A stretch of 64,000 nucleotides of DNA, taken from contig NC_018866.1 in NCBI RefSeq assembly GCF_000305775.1, positions 1,993,501 through 2,057,500 of the forward strand. The letters are read 5' to 3'. Origin of the DNA: Dehalobacter sp. DCA (lineage in GTDB: Bacteria; Bacillota; Desulfitobacteriia; Desulfitobacteriales; Syntrophobotulaceae). Position numbers and translations under genes: made by a program. The notes beneath the pieces are model-generated. The model ran no database searches. It had not been told where the DNA came from and saw nothing but the letters and a program-made list of their open reading frames with translations. Of this stretch, positions 43,498-52,493 are shown piece after piece; position 1 is the first letter of the stretch; every line of letters starts with the position of its first letter.

Positions 43498-45102
43498 CTA
43501 ATTAGATTCGGCCTTATCAATAAATGATAAAACTTCAGAACCAATTTGTAAGTTGTTGTTTCGTAACTGTTGCAAGCTTGTTTGAAGTTGGTGCTTAGCC
43601 GTGAGCTTTTGCGGATCATTGTTTGATAAATCTAAATATACTAAAGCCTGTAGTCCCGTTTGCCCTTCTTCACCCAGTTTTACTGCCCATGGGCTAATTT
43701 CTGCCAAAAGCTGTTGGTTGGTTATTGTCTTCTTAAGATTATCGGGCAAAGCACTCAGTAATTGTAATTCTTTACGAAGTTCTAATTCACTAGGTCCATG
43801 CTGGCCTGATTGGTATTCTTGCCAAAAAGCGCTGGCTAATTTGGAAAACCCGGTATTGTCACCCGTATCAAGTGTACTTTGGCTTGAATATTGACAAAAT
43901 TTACGGAAGGCCAATGCATCGCCTATGCCAGACATGCCCTGGAGCGCTTCGTCCCAGGCTTGAAGCGGCTGGTATGTGCTGGGATTGTACAAATATTGAG
44001 AAACAGTATAAAGTGCGATCTTTGACGCTTCGGGTTGAAGCATGGGATTTGCTAACATGCCACTCGTGTATGCCGACAAATCCTCCGAACGATTGATCAA
44101 TGGTCCCATAAATAGTTGTGGCGCTTTCTTTACAGCATAGGTATAGTCGTTGACCGGATAATTGTCCCAGATAAGAGGTTTCCTCCCCAAAAGCCGCCGT
44201 ACTTGGTCAGCTTCACTACTTGTAATGGATTTGTTTAAAACCCAAGACCCCGTCCAGATCACCTGTATAGAGGGATCTAGATGTGACCGTATTGTAGTCC
44301 AATAGGCGCTGTCCTTAAGACCGTAGTAGTCTGTGGGAGCAAGCCAAAGCCTGAAACTTGAATCTTTTACAGTCTCATCCTCAAGCAATTTATTTGCAAG
44401 ATCGATATGAGCCTTAGGATAATCAGAACCATACACTCGTTGGTCAGAACTCTTCAAGTAGTGTTGAACATCATCAAATGAAAGCATAAAAGTGTGAACT
44501 CCAATCGAACGCAACTGATCAATTTTGCTTTCAAGCAGTTGTACATCGGCTTTAGATGTAAAGGTAATGGAGTTGGCAACCATTGCTGAGGTCAATGTTT
44601 GACCAGGCAGCGGTGACGGGATACCAGGAGAAATGGAATAAACAAAATTAACTCCATTCGCTTTTGCGCTTTGCACCAAACTCTTCATCTGCTGTAGTTG
44701 ACCAATTGGGTAGAGGTCTGCCCAATTGGTCCGCTGATAAGGGTCATCCTTGGGAGCATAGACATACGTGTTTAAATGGTGTTGGCCAATAAAGGTAAGC
44801 ATGTTGGTTCTTTGCGCCATAGTCCAGGGAGTTCCGTAGAACCCCTCAATAACTCCACGGATAGCAAAACTGTCTGTCGGTGGGGTTTGTTCATTGTCCG
44901 CTCCTGCCCGTGGCTGTTGATAAGGTGCCGTAGTATCATTCCGGGGATTTTGTGTTTGATCCTGACCATTGGTTTGGGTTTGTGAGCGTGTTGTCCAACC
45001 AAATAGGTAATCTTTAATAGGCGTATTATAATAGGCGATGGCTGTAATGCCTAACCCAAATAGAAGTACTGTTAAAGAAAGCAAGACAATTTTCTTCTTC
45101 AT
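43498..45102 (-). CDS. GH84-type beta-N-acetylglucosaminidase, secreted or membrane-anchored
   Basis: 534-aa protein. An N-terminal hydrophobic segment (residues 4-24) and a Gln/Thr-rich linker are followed by a GH84 catalytic domain: IRGVIEGFYGTPWTMAQR, NTYVYAPKDDPYQR, and the catalytic Asp pair in FMLSFDDVQ. Family enzymes remove N-acetylglucosamine by substrate-assisted catalysis. A helical C-terminal domain follows (about 390-534). The ATG at 45102 has AAGGAG upstream. Likely target is cell-wall or glycan material outside the cell. Confidence 0.87.
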   Translation of the reverse strand: MKKKIVLLSLTVLLFGLGITAIAYYNTPIKDYLFGWTTRSQTQTNGQDQTQNPRNDTTAPYQQPRAGADNEQTPPTDSFAIRGVIEGFYGTPWTMAQRTNMLTFIGQHHLNTYVYAPKDDPYQRTNWADLYPIGQLQQMKSLVQSAKANGVNFVYSISPGIPSPLPGQTLTSAMVANSITFTSKADVQLLESKIDQLRSIGVHTFMLSFDDVQHYLKSSDQRVYGSDYPKAHIDLANKLLEDETVKDSSFRLWLAPTDYYGLKDSAYWTTIRSHLDPSIQVIWTGSWVLNKSITSSEADQVRRLLGRKPLIWDNYPVNDYTYAVKKAPQLFMGPLINRSEDLSAYTSGMLANPMLQPEASKIALYTVSQYLYNPSTYQPLQAWDEALQGMSGIGDALAFRKFCQYSSQSTLDTGDNTGFSKLASAFWQEYQSGQHGPSELELRKELQLLSALPDNLKKTITNQQLLAEISPWAVKLGEEGQTGLQALVYLDLSNNDPQKLTAKHQLQTSLQQLRNNNLQIGSEVLSFIDKAESN

Positions 45103-45600
45103 GGCCAGTCTCCTTTAATATCACCTTACAGGTAAATTTTTCACGTATTGTTTACTTTATATTTTATCCCAATTTTAGAACCTTATAACGATACATATAC
45201 ATTATACGATACCCAATTAAATTTTAAATGCTTATGTAATATTCATAAAACTATCTCTTCGCACTTTCTTTGCTCCCATTGCCATCTGCTGCATGTTATA
45301 TCCCAGCTAAGCTCGTTTATGCAGCCATAAGGCTGACTTATTTAGATTCACATTTAGCACTAATTGAGAATTAGCAACTTTAATCCCATAAATCTTTTCC
45401 AACTCACTAATACACCTAGCAAATTTAATAGGATTAGTATTGCCGATACCTCTTTAGCGAAGATAGCATACTTAACATGGACATACGGTGTTTTAAATAA
45501 CCTTCAAGCTGTTTGAATGTTTAGATTGAAGAATTATATGGAGAAAATAATATAACCGCCTAAATTGGCGGATAATTTCAAAATTATATATCAAATGAGA
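45103..45600. other. Gene-free AT-rich stretch
   Basis: About 500 bp without a supported gene; a possible short hairpin (GAGACCT/AGGTCTC) lies at its right end, 45598-45617. Confidence 0.5.
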
Positions 45601-45663
45601 CCTCGAAACAGGTCTCTTAGTTTGTAACACAGCCCAAAAATCAGGGGAAAGAAATGCACTTTT

Positions 45664-45747
45664 TTACTCCTGTTTTTTGCTCCTTCTTTGCTTCAAATCC
45701 ACTACATCTTGTTGGCTAAGTGCCTTATTGCTCTTTATTGGTGGCAT
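45664..45747 (-). CDS. Possible 27-aa peptide, function unknown
   Basis: A short frame starting at ATG 45747 with a good ribosome site (GGAGGGGA) encodes a basic, helical peptide (MPPIKSNKALSQQDVVDLKQ and onward). A GAGACCT...AGGTCTC hairpin lies downstream. It sits in IS debris and may be a remnant. Only the ribosome site and frame support it. Confidence 0.25.
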   Translation of the reverse strand: MPPIKSNKALSQQDVVDLKQRRSKKQE

Positions 45748-45869
45748 AGAAAAATCCCCTCCGGTCAACAGTTATTGGAACCATGATATCACGGACTCTT
45801 TTTTAACTGTCTACCATGAGGCTTTTACAGGGTACATTTTAAAATATTGTAGGATACTCGCTTTTTACA

Positions 45870-46150
45870 GTTTCAAGCAAAGTATGAGCCGGAAAGGTAA
45901 TTGTTGGGACAACGCTTGTATGGAGTCTTTTTTCGCTACACTTAAACCGAATTGGTTTATCATGAACGATACAAAACCAGAAATCAAGCTAGACGTAGCA
46001 TTTTTGATTATATTGACACTTTTTACAACAGAATCAGGTTGCATTCTAAACTTGGTTATCAATCTCCGGAAAACTATGAAAAAGAGAGAATTTCAGCGTA
46101 ACTGCGTGTCTGTTTGAGGGTAGATAGGTCAAGTATCGGGGTCACCCTTT
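45870..46150 (+). pseudogene. Remnant of IS3-family transposase (OrfB C-terminus)
   Basis: The frame from about 45875 reads [22 protein letters not shown], the hallmark of IS3-family OrfB including the catalytic Glu. After about 45995 a frameshift in a T-run moves the rest to another frame: [19 protein letters not shown], then [12 protein letters not shown] and stop. The N-terminal two thirds are absent. It is dead debris. Confidence 0.82.
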
Positions 46151-46192
46151 TGAGGGCATGCTTATTAGAAAAATATCATCGGGGTTTATTTA

Positions 46193-46882
46193 TCAGACGA
46201 AGACTGTCTGTTTAATACTCGTATTATCACTATTCATCGACTCGAATGTCATCTTCTGCCCTTGTTCCAGAATAATAAATTCTTCATCCCAAGGGCCTGT
46301 TAATAATTTGTTAAGAAAACGCATTGACCCTGGATATTCCTCATGCCGCAAACCGATAGTATCGGCAAATTTTTGGGTAGTCTTCAATATATCCGACGAT
46401 TCATAAGCTTTCGTGTCAATCACCATTAATCTTTGGTAATGATGCAGCAGGGTCTTCATCACCTCAAGCGCACGCTTCTGGCCATGTCTTTGTACACAGC
46501 CTTCAAAATCCGCTAAAATATTGCGTTCATATTCCAGCCATCCTTTTGTAAGGAAATATGTGCCGGCTTCTTTCATGATTTTCTGCCTGGTCTCATTTGA
46601 ACCAAGTAACAGGCTTATACAATCATGCGCTTTCGGAATGATCAAACGGGCAGTTTCAGCTTTGATTCCCAGTAAACCATTCCCACAGTAGCCAAAAGCC
46701 ATAAGGATGGTATCCACATGATCAATCCGATTGACGGTATCCTGTATAGCCAAGCGGAGTTTGTCCGGATAAATGTGCAATCCAGAATCAACGAAAACGA
46801 TGGGATATTCGACTTTGGTCTCGCTTATAGCCAGGTTCAATTCATGTTTTATTGTTTGGCATGCTACAATAATTGTTCCCAT
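46193..46882 (-). CDS. DUF1638 protein
   Basis: 229-aa protein of the DUF1638 family: MGTIIVACQTIKHELNLA at the start, VDSGLHIYPDKLR, and MAFGYCGNGLLGI with a conserved Cys. The family occurs near corrinoid methyltransferase genes, as here, but its reaction is not established. I take the ATG at 46882; a TTG six codons upstream is the alternative. Last gene after the CobW-type and His/Cys-rich genes on the same strand. Confidence 0.8.
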   Translation of the reverse strand: MGTIIVACQTIKHELNLAISETKVEYPIVFVDSGLHIYPDKLRLAIQDTVNRIDHVDTILMAFGYCGNGLLGIKAETARLIIPKAHDCISLLLGSNETRQKIMKEAGTYFLTKGWLEYERNILADFEGCVQRHGQKRALEVMKTLLHHYQRLMVIDTKAYESSDILKTTQKFADTIGLRHEEYPGSMRFLNKLLTGPWDEEFIILEQGQKMTFESMNSDNTSIKQTVFV

Positions 46883-46962
46883 TCGTACAATTTCTCTCAA
46901 TAAATTGTTTGCTTTATGCTTTATGGATTAGTTAATGGATACACAATTTTGAGTAAGAAGAT

Positions 46963-47427
46963 TCAAAGCAGGTCGTATATCTGTTGGAGCTTTTCCTTTA
47001 TACTTTCCAGAGAGATACTAAATACGATCACCGCAATGCCGATTCTGCAAGTTAAACTAGTATTCCCATTGGCCGTTTTTACCTGGACCTCTTTCCCGGT
47101 TGTCGACATTGTCGTCACTAATTCCCCACTTTGGATGACAGCTTTGATGTGGCCGACATATCCCCCCTCAAGTTGTACCCATCTGCATATATCGTGCAGG
47201 TGATTCTTCATCATCTCGGTACATTCCTTGTAATCAATTTCAGTAATCTTTTCAAATGAACCTACAAATGCTTCCTCATGGGCAAGCACCTTAATCTGCT
47301 CAAGATGTTTATGCCCGAACTCCTGATGTCCTTTATGGCAACCGCATGTGCAGTCATCGACATGCTCGTCATGGCTGCTGCAATCACAGCTTTTTGTATG
47401 CTCCAAGTGTTCGTTGTCATTGACCAT
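46963..47427 (-). CDS. His/Cys-rich protein, possible metal carrier
   Basis: 154-aa protein. Residues about 8-42 are very rich in His and Cys (CDCSSHDEHVDDCTCGCHKG then HKH), a likely metal-binding tail. The rest is an alpha/beta domain without a recognised family, ending in a helix (LESIKEKLQQIYDLL). I choose the ATG at 47427, overlapping the end of the COG0523 GTPase by 11 bp, so the two are translationally coupled. Such pairing suggests that the GTPase loads or receives metal with this protein; that is inference. Confidence 0.6.
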   Translation of the reverse strand: MVNDNEHLEHTKSCDCSSHDEHVDDCTCGCHKGHQEFGHKHLEQIKVLAHEEAFVGSFEKITEIDYKECTEMMKNHLHDICRWVQLEGGYVGHIKAVIQSGELVTTMSTTGKEVQVKTANGNTSLTCRIGIAVIVFSISLESIKEKLQQIYDLL

Positions 47428-48055
47428 CCGGCATTTCCTTTCCGAGTGAAAGAACACTCTTCCATACCTCATCATCAATTCCCTTTAAGCCGCTTACTTT
47501 AAATACTCTTGCTCTATCATTGATTTCCGCGATAGACTTCTCTATTTGAACGATTCGATGATGATCTACCAAATCAGTTTTGTTGAGCAGTACCCCGTCG
47601 GCTTTGGCAATCTGTCCATGAATCAGAGGCTGCATAATTTCGGAAAGTTCTTCCCACCGTTCCGCATCAACTATAACCTGTACACTGAGTTTCTTAAACT
47701 TTTTACAATATTCCCTCAACGCTTCAGCCACCCTGTCCGGATAGGCTAAACCGGTTGTTTCAATGATGATCCAACTTGGCTTGATTTTCCGGGAAATATC
47801 GTGAACGCAGATCAGCAAATCGCTGACAAGTGTACAGCAAATACAGCCTGAAAACAAAGTGGACACATCGTAGCCACCGGATTGAAGCGTCTTGTCGTCT
47901 ATACTGATTTCGCCTATTTCATTTTCTATGATAGCAAGTGAAACCCCATTCTCTTCTTTCTTATCTTGATCATAGCTAACGATATAGTGGGCTAATGACA
48001 AAAGCAATGTCGTTTTACCTGAGCCGAGAAAGCCGCCAAGTATTATCACCTGCAT
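47417..48055 (-). CDS. COG0523 (CobW-type) GTPase metallochaperone
   Basis: 212-aa GTPase. Walker A is GGFLGSGKTTLL, the metal-binding CxCC motif appears as GCICCTLVSDL, Walker B-like IIIETTGLAYPDRV, and the base-specificity motif NKTDL. It lacks the usual C-terminal CobW_C domain, being shorter than typical members. The family delivers Zn, Co or other metals to target proteins. Next to a corrinoid methyltransferase cluster, a cobalt or zinc target is plausible, since UroD-type methyltransferases need zinc; this is inference. Confidence 0.85.
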   Translation of the reverse strand: MQVIILGGFLGSGKTTLLLSLAHYIVSYDQDKKEENGVSLAIIENEIGEISIDDKTLQSGGYDVSTLFSGCICCTLVSDLLICVHDISRKIKPSWIIIETTGLAYPDRVAEALREYCKKFKKLSVQVIVDAERWEELSEIMQPLIHGQIAKADGVLLNKTDLVDHHRIVQIEKSIAEINDRARVFKVSGLKGIDDEVWKSVLSLGKEMPDGQ

Positions 48056-48150
48056 ACGATTACCTCGCAGATTCTATTATTTACTTAAACCCGTGGGGCA
48101 CAGCTTTTCAATATTCGATATCCATTTCTATCTTTTTGCCTTGAAAGTGG

Positions 48151-48188
48151 AAAAGCAGACCAGATGGGCGATCGTCTGGTCTGCTTTT
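48151..48188 (-). terminator. Strong terminator after the methyltransferase operon
   Basis: Perfect 14-bp arms AAAAGCAGACCAGA and TCTGGTCTGCTTTT around a 10-base loop; the flanking A and T runs allow termination on either strand. It separates the methyltransferase genes (48345 onward) from the COG0523 unit. Confidence 0.85.
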
Positions 48189-48344
48189 CACTTAACAGCA
48201 AAGCCTGCAAGGGGATCCGCCGTCCGGTATCTCCATTATTTTCAACTTACACATCATTCAAAATATCAAGATTGCGCTGCTGGGTAATTATATACGCTAG
48301 GTCAGCTCAAAAGCCCTTGCTTGACGTCTTTAAGAATGGGTTTC

Positions 48345-49490
48345 TTATATCTTTGTCTCAACGACAGCGGCCACCAAGGCTTCCATGTTTTCGGGTTTGG
48401 CGTTGGGAGGCATGGTGCAGGAAGTCGACGCGATATAACCGCCGTCACTCCCTATATCTTCGATTTGTTTTTTAACAGTTGCATACACCTCGTCCGGATT
48501 CGCCATTGCCATTAAAGAAGAACCAAAGTTTCCGGTGATGCACATCGTATCGCCTAAAACTTCCTTAACTTTATATATATCGGTCATTCCGTCGGAATCA
48601 AAGATACATCTGCCTTTGGGAAATTCTTTGAAATAATCCAGGAAGGTATTCCAGTTGCCGTCCATATGGAAAAACACATTGCCGCCTGCCTTTAAAATTG
48701 CTTCTGTTTGCATTTTGAAGGCAGGCCAGTTGAACATTTCAAATTGTTTGCGTGAAATAAAATCACTGTTTCCCCGAACGCCAGGCTGGACAAAGACAAT
48801 AAAATTCCCTTCCCCTAATGTCGCTTGTAACTGGCCCAGTACCGTATTTGCCTGCACCATTTCTTCTTCCAGCATAACATCCATCACCGCTCTGACTTTT
48901 TCCGGCATTTTCCGCATATCCCTGGCAAAATTAATCATCCCCCTGATCGCACAGAGGCGATCGTATATAGCAGCCATATTATATTGGTTGAGGATTGCAA
49001 GCCCGGACTCTAAATTTTTTTGGTTGGAATACATTATTTGTTGCATACCCGCTTGCATATCTTCTTCAGTGACACCGAGATTTTTCTCCATATAAGAATT
49101 ATAATAGGATAGCCAACCTTTTTTTAGGATTAAATCGTAATCCTCTTCTTGCATACAGGGGTGTTCAGCAATTTGCCATAGCTCATCTCTTCCAAGTTCA
49201 CGACCCGGCATTTTGATCTTTGACATCCAAGTCGAGGAAAAGAAAACAAGGGGTAAACCCACAGCCCATACGTAATCAGCATACTTGAGCTTATCAAGGC
49301 CTTCAACCGCTTTGTCGATTGCCCATAATGGCCTTTCCACGAAATCAGCGGCAACTACCGACGGATCCGCATATTTCGCAAACGCAATCTCGCCACCCAG
49401 TAAAAGAGGCGTACGGTCGGGTTTTTCGTTTCGGATCGCTGCCAAAATCCGTTCCCTTGATTTTTGCATTTTTTGTTGTTTCGCGTCCAT
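48345..49490 (-). CDS. UroD-type corrinoid methyltransferase
   Basis: 381-aa protein of the uroporphyrinogen-decarboxylase superfamily, methyltransferase branch (MtaA/O-demethylase type). The N-terminus RERILAAIRNEKPDRTPLLLGGE is typical, and the zinc-binding part is seen in NVFFHMDGNWNTF...GRCIFDSDG and the C-terminal STSCTMPPNA. It would move a methyl group between a methyl donor and a corrinoid protein. Whether it acts first (substrate demethylation) or second cannot be read. Its ATG directly follows the stop of the corrinoid-protein gene. Confidence 0.86.
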   Translation of the reverse strand: MDAKQQKMQKSRERILAAIRNEKPDRTPLLLGGEIAFAKYADPSVVAADFVERPLWAIDKAVEGLDKLKYADYVWAVGLPLVFFSSTWMSKIKMPGRELGRDELWQIAEHPCMQEEDYDLILKKGWLSYYNSYMEKNLGVTEEDMQAGMQQIMYSNQKNLESGLAILNQYNMAAIYDRLCAIRGMINFARDMRKMPEKVRAVMDVMLEEEMVQANTVLGQLQATLGEGNFIVFVQPGVRGNSDFISRKQFEMFNWPAFKMQTEAILKAGGNVFFHMDGNWNTFLDYFKEFPKGRCIFDSDGMTDIYKVKEVLGDTMCITGNFGSSLMAMANPDEVYATVKKQIEDIGSDGGYIASTSCTMPPNAKPENMEALVAAVVETKI

Positions 49491-50120
49491 TTATTTCACC
49501 CCCAAAAATTTCTTGGACACCTCTACAGCGTTTTGGGCATCCGGGCATCTGATATCTCCACCAACATATTTAAGGGTATTCTCGTCAGTAGGCCCTCCTC
49601 CGATTAGAATAAGACGCCCCTTATCCAGACCTTCCGCCTTAATGGCGTCAATAGTCTTTTTCATATATTCAAAACAAGTTGTCAATAAACACGACAGTCC
49701 AATGATCTGGGGCTGATGTTCTTTTACAGCTTCCACAAATTTTGCAACAGGGACATCCTCGCCAAGATCGATGACCTTAAATCCGTTCGTCTGCATGATC
49801 GAGGCGACAATATTTTTCCCAATGTCGTGGATATCGGTTTCAACTGTACCGATAAGAAATGTGCCGAGCTTTTCCTGTTCATCGGCAGTATTGTCACTTC
49901 CGAGAAGTTCACTGGCTTGTTTGAATAAATCAGCGGATAACATGAGTTCAGACAAAAAATATTCCTGTTTGGAAAAAAGTGCACCGACATTCGTCAACCC
50001 GGTCTGCAAGTCGGCAATGATCTCTAGTGCCGGTACCCCAGTAGCTATCGATTGTCTCACCTCACTGTACAAAATGTCCTCATCCAAGTCTGTCATTGCG
50101 TCAATTAGTTTTTGGTTCAT
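49491..50120 (-). CDS. Methyltransferase corrinoid protein
   Basis: 209-aa B12-binding protein with the four-helix cap (1-85) and the cobalamin fold. The cobalt-ligand motif DxHxxG is TDIHDIGKNIV (about residue 104), followed by VIDLGEDVP, IIGLSCLLTTC and the C-terminal LILIGGGPTDEN. It carries the methyl group between two methyltransferases. It lies between the MtrH-type and UroD-type genes, 47 bp after the former. Confidence 0.93.
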   Translation of the reverse strand: MNQKLIDAMTDLDEDILYSEVRQSIATGVPALEIIADLQTGLTNVGALFSKQEYFLSELMLSADLFKQASELLGSDNTADEQEKLGTFLIGTVETDIHDIGKNIVASIMQTNGFKVIDLGEDVPVAKFVEAVKEHQPQIIGLSCLLTTCFEYMKKTIDAIKAEGLDKGRLILIGGGPTDENTLKYVGGDIRCPDAQNAVEVSKKFLGVK

Positions 50121-50167
50121 AAAAGATAAACACCTCTCCTTTTTTATTTGTATATCAGCTGGCTGGA

Positions 50168-50965
50168 TTAAGCGCCGTATATACCTTTCCTGTAAGCCTT
50201 AATATAATTTCTGCAGTAATTATCCTGTCCGAGCAGAAGCTGGGAAGCATATAGTGAACCTGCCATCTCATTTTTGGTTATATCCAAGATATAAGCATCC
50301 ATTCCCATGGTCATTGTTTGAATCATAAAGGTTTTATTGATATTGACACGCGCAGGCAAGCTGTAGGAAATATTGGTAAGACCGCAAATGGTGTGAACGC
50401 CTTTAAATTCATTCATGATGCGGTTAACGGCATTTAAAACATCTGTTCCATTATTAATGTTGGCAGACATCGGTTTAACCAACGGATCAATGTAGATGTC
50501 GTCGATAGACATCCCTTTTTGAACAAGCTTATTGATCATATCACCCGCTATTTTAACCCTTTGGTCCGCCGTGTCAGGCATTCCGTTATCGTCTATACAC
50601 AAAGCGATCAACTTTGCTCCGAACTCAATTGCCAGCGGAACAACGTCATTGAAACGGGGAGTTTCAAACGTTGTGGAGTTGATCATCGGCTTATCCCCGC
50701 ATAATTCCAATCCGACACGCAGTGCTTCCGGGTTCGGGCTGTCAATGCACAGAGGAAGGCTGACAACAGGGCGTACCGTTTTTACAAGCCATTTCATTAT
50801 TTCACATTCTTTTTCCACAAATGTCCCGCAATTAATATCCAAATAGGATGCCCCTGCTTCTTCCTGTTTACGGGCTACATCACAGATTGCTAATATATCC
50901 CTTACCTCTGCCGCTTCTCTGATTTTGGAACGACTTGTGTTAATTAATTCTCCAACAATTAGCAT
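50168..50965 (-). CDS. MtrH/AcsE-type methyltransferase (pterin-linked)
   Basis: 265-aa TIM-barrel protein of the pterin-binding methyltransferase family: MLIVGELINTSRSKIREA at the start, GASYLDINCGTF, LPLCIDSPNPEAL, KPMINSTTFETPRF and ICGLTNISYSLPARVNINKTFM. It is expected to transfer a methyl group between the corrinoid protein and tetrahydrofolate, feeding the Wood-Ljungdahl pathway. The ATG follows GGAGGATATAT. First of the three-gene unit with the corrinoid protein and the UroD-type enzyme. Confidence 0.9.
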   Translation of the reverse strand: MLIVGELINTSRSKIREAAEVRDILAICDVARKQEEAGASYLDINCGTFVEKECEIMKWLVKTVRPVVSLPLCIDSPNPEALRVGLELCGDKPMINSTTFETPRFNDVVPLAIEFGAKLIALCIDDNGMPDTADQRVKIAGDMINKLVQKGMSIDDIYIDPLVKPMSANINNGTDVLNAVNRIMNEFKGVHTICGLTNISYSLPARVNINKTFMIQTMTMGMDAYILDITKNEMAGSLYASQLLLGQDNYCRNYIKAYRKGIYGA

Positions 50966-51084
50966 ATATATCCTCCAATAATTGCTTTCTATGTATTACC
51001 TAACATACATAGACTATGTAAAAACTTATGAATTCATGTTAACACACAAAAAAATGTATGTAAATATGTCTAATAAAGAAATAT

Positions 51085-51774
51085 CTAAATATGCAGAGTA
51101 ACATCAATATCTGACGAAGGAATATATAGATCCGATAAGGCGAATAACCGACCTTCCTCTGTAAAATATTTTTTCTGAATACGGTACATCCCCATTTGAT
51201 CAGGAAGGTATAGTTTTTTTTTGATGTCGGTATGTTCATTGTCTAATATTAATTTAATTTGTTTTCGTATCAAATCACTGTTTAAAATAATATCCATCTG
51301 CTTAACCCAGATGTGAGCTTTTTCCTTTTTTAAATTATTATTTACTTTAGTCACAATGGAATCAATTCGGTATAGGATCGGAAGAACGTTGTTCGTATAG
51401 CATATTCTTTCAATACTTATATATTTGGTGCCTTTGAGCTCATGACAGTCTGCCTGTTCAAATTCGTTATATCGGGTTATATTTAAGATTTGCTCGCTGT
51501 CAATCTCGGATTTAAGGCTTGTTTTTTCATGAAAATGCAAGGTGTATTTCTTATTCGTTAATTCGCTTACAAATACGCCAATTCTTTTTACGGTAGTAAT
51601 GAGACCATCCTTTTGTAATAGTTTCAAACTTTTTCTTATGGTTAGATCGCTGGTATGATAAATTTTGCATAGCTCATTAATGGATGGAATTTTATCACCT
51701 GGTCTGTATGTTCCCATGACTATTTTTCTTTTTATATCTTCATATACGATATTATAGGCGACAAGTTGTATCAT
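51085..51774 (-). CDS. GntR-family regulator
   Basis: 229-aa regulator. The N-terminal winged helix (about residues 8-75) has IVMGTYRPGDKIPSINELCKIYHTSDLTIRKSLKLLQKDGLI, the GntR signature. The C-terminal part is a UTRA-like ligand domain, weakly conserved. It lies 5 bp after a second GntR gene and 119 bp before the methyltransferase genes, which it may control. Ligand unknown, possibly the methyl donor. Confidence 0.83.
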   Translation of the reverse strand: MIQLVAYNIVYEDIKRKIVMGTYRPGDKIPSINELCKIYHTSDLTIRKSLKLLQKDGLITTVKRIGVFVSELTNKKYTLHFHEKTSLKSEIDSEQILNITRYNEFEQADCHELKGTKYISIERICYTNNVLPILYRIDSIVTKVNNNLKKEKAHIWVKQMDIILNSDLIRKQIKLILDNEHTDIKKKLYLPDQMGMYRIQKKYFTEEGRLFALSDLYIPSSDIDVTLHI

Positions 51775-51779
51775 AAGAA

Positions 51780-52493
51780 TTATTGCGATTCTCCTTCAAA
51801 TTGAAATTCATCCGCCGGTATATAAATTCTGCACCATCCCAGCGGGGTATTTTCTTCATCATATATTTTATTATCGATCAAAACAATGGGATGGGGATTG
51901 GAGGATCCAATCCCCATAATTTCTACCAAATCCGGATCCGGTAAAACAGCGGAAACCGTATATTTCTCTTTCAATGAAAACAGGAAAGATTTATTCGTTA
52001 ATACTTCTCGCAACGGCATATACCCCAAATTCGATTCCTCTATGGAGATTCCGGATAAATATGGGATATTCTTCTCATCATAGGCCACAATATTTCCATC
52101 TCGCAACAAAACCCATTTAATGCAGATTATCCTTTCCTCCGGTGCAATTTGAAGATGATATACCTGATGAACATCAGGGCTGACGATAGCTGCTGTAATT
52201 AATCTGACAGAATCGTAACCTTTCGGCAGAACCTTTCCTATGCTCATGTCTACCCTGTATTTATTTTCAGCCTGTGCATTGACATAGGTCCCTTTTCCCG
52301 GCACGGTAAATAACAAGCCTTCGTCAACGAGAACATTTATGGCATGCTTAATCGTGTTTTTGCAAACATTATACTCCACTGACAATTGTTTTTCAGACGG
52401 GAGAAATTGATGTTCCTTATAGGTATTGTTGATAATTTTTTCTTTAATGTTTTCTGCTATTTCACTAAATCGTATATAATTATTCATTGACAT
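51780..52493 (-). CDS. GntR-family regulator with UTRA domain
   Basis: 237-aa regulator. The HTH is in KIINNTYKEHQFLPSEKQLSVEYNVCKNTIKHAINVLVDEGLLF (about residues 18-60), followed by the wing GKGTYVN. A UTRA ligand-binding domain follows (about 85-235), with ICIKWVLLRDGNIVAYDEKNIPYL. It overlaps the preceding corrinoid-protein gene by 14 bp and is in tandem with the other GntR gene. Two adjacent GntR regulators may form a dual or heteromeric switch; that is inference. Confidence 0.85.
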   Translation of the reverse strand: MSMNNYIRFSEIAENIKEKIINNTYKEHQFLPSEKQLSVEYNVCKNTIKHAINVLVDEGLLFTVPGKGTYVNAQAENKYRVDMSIGKVLPKGYDSVRLITAAIVSPDVHQVYHLQIAPEERIICIKWVLLRDGNIVAYDEKNIPYLSGISIEESNLGYMPLREVLTNKSFLFSLKEKYTVSAVLPDPDLVEIMGIGSSNPHPIVLIDNKIYDEENTPLGWCRIYIPADEFQFEGESQ

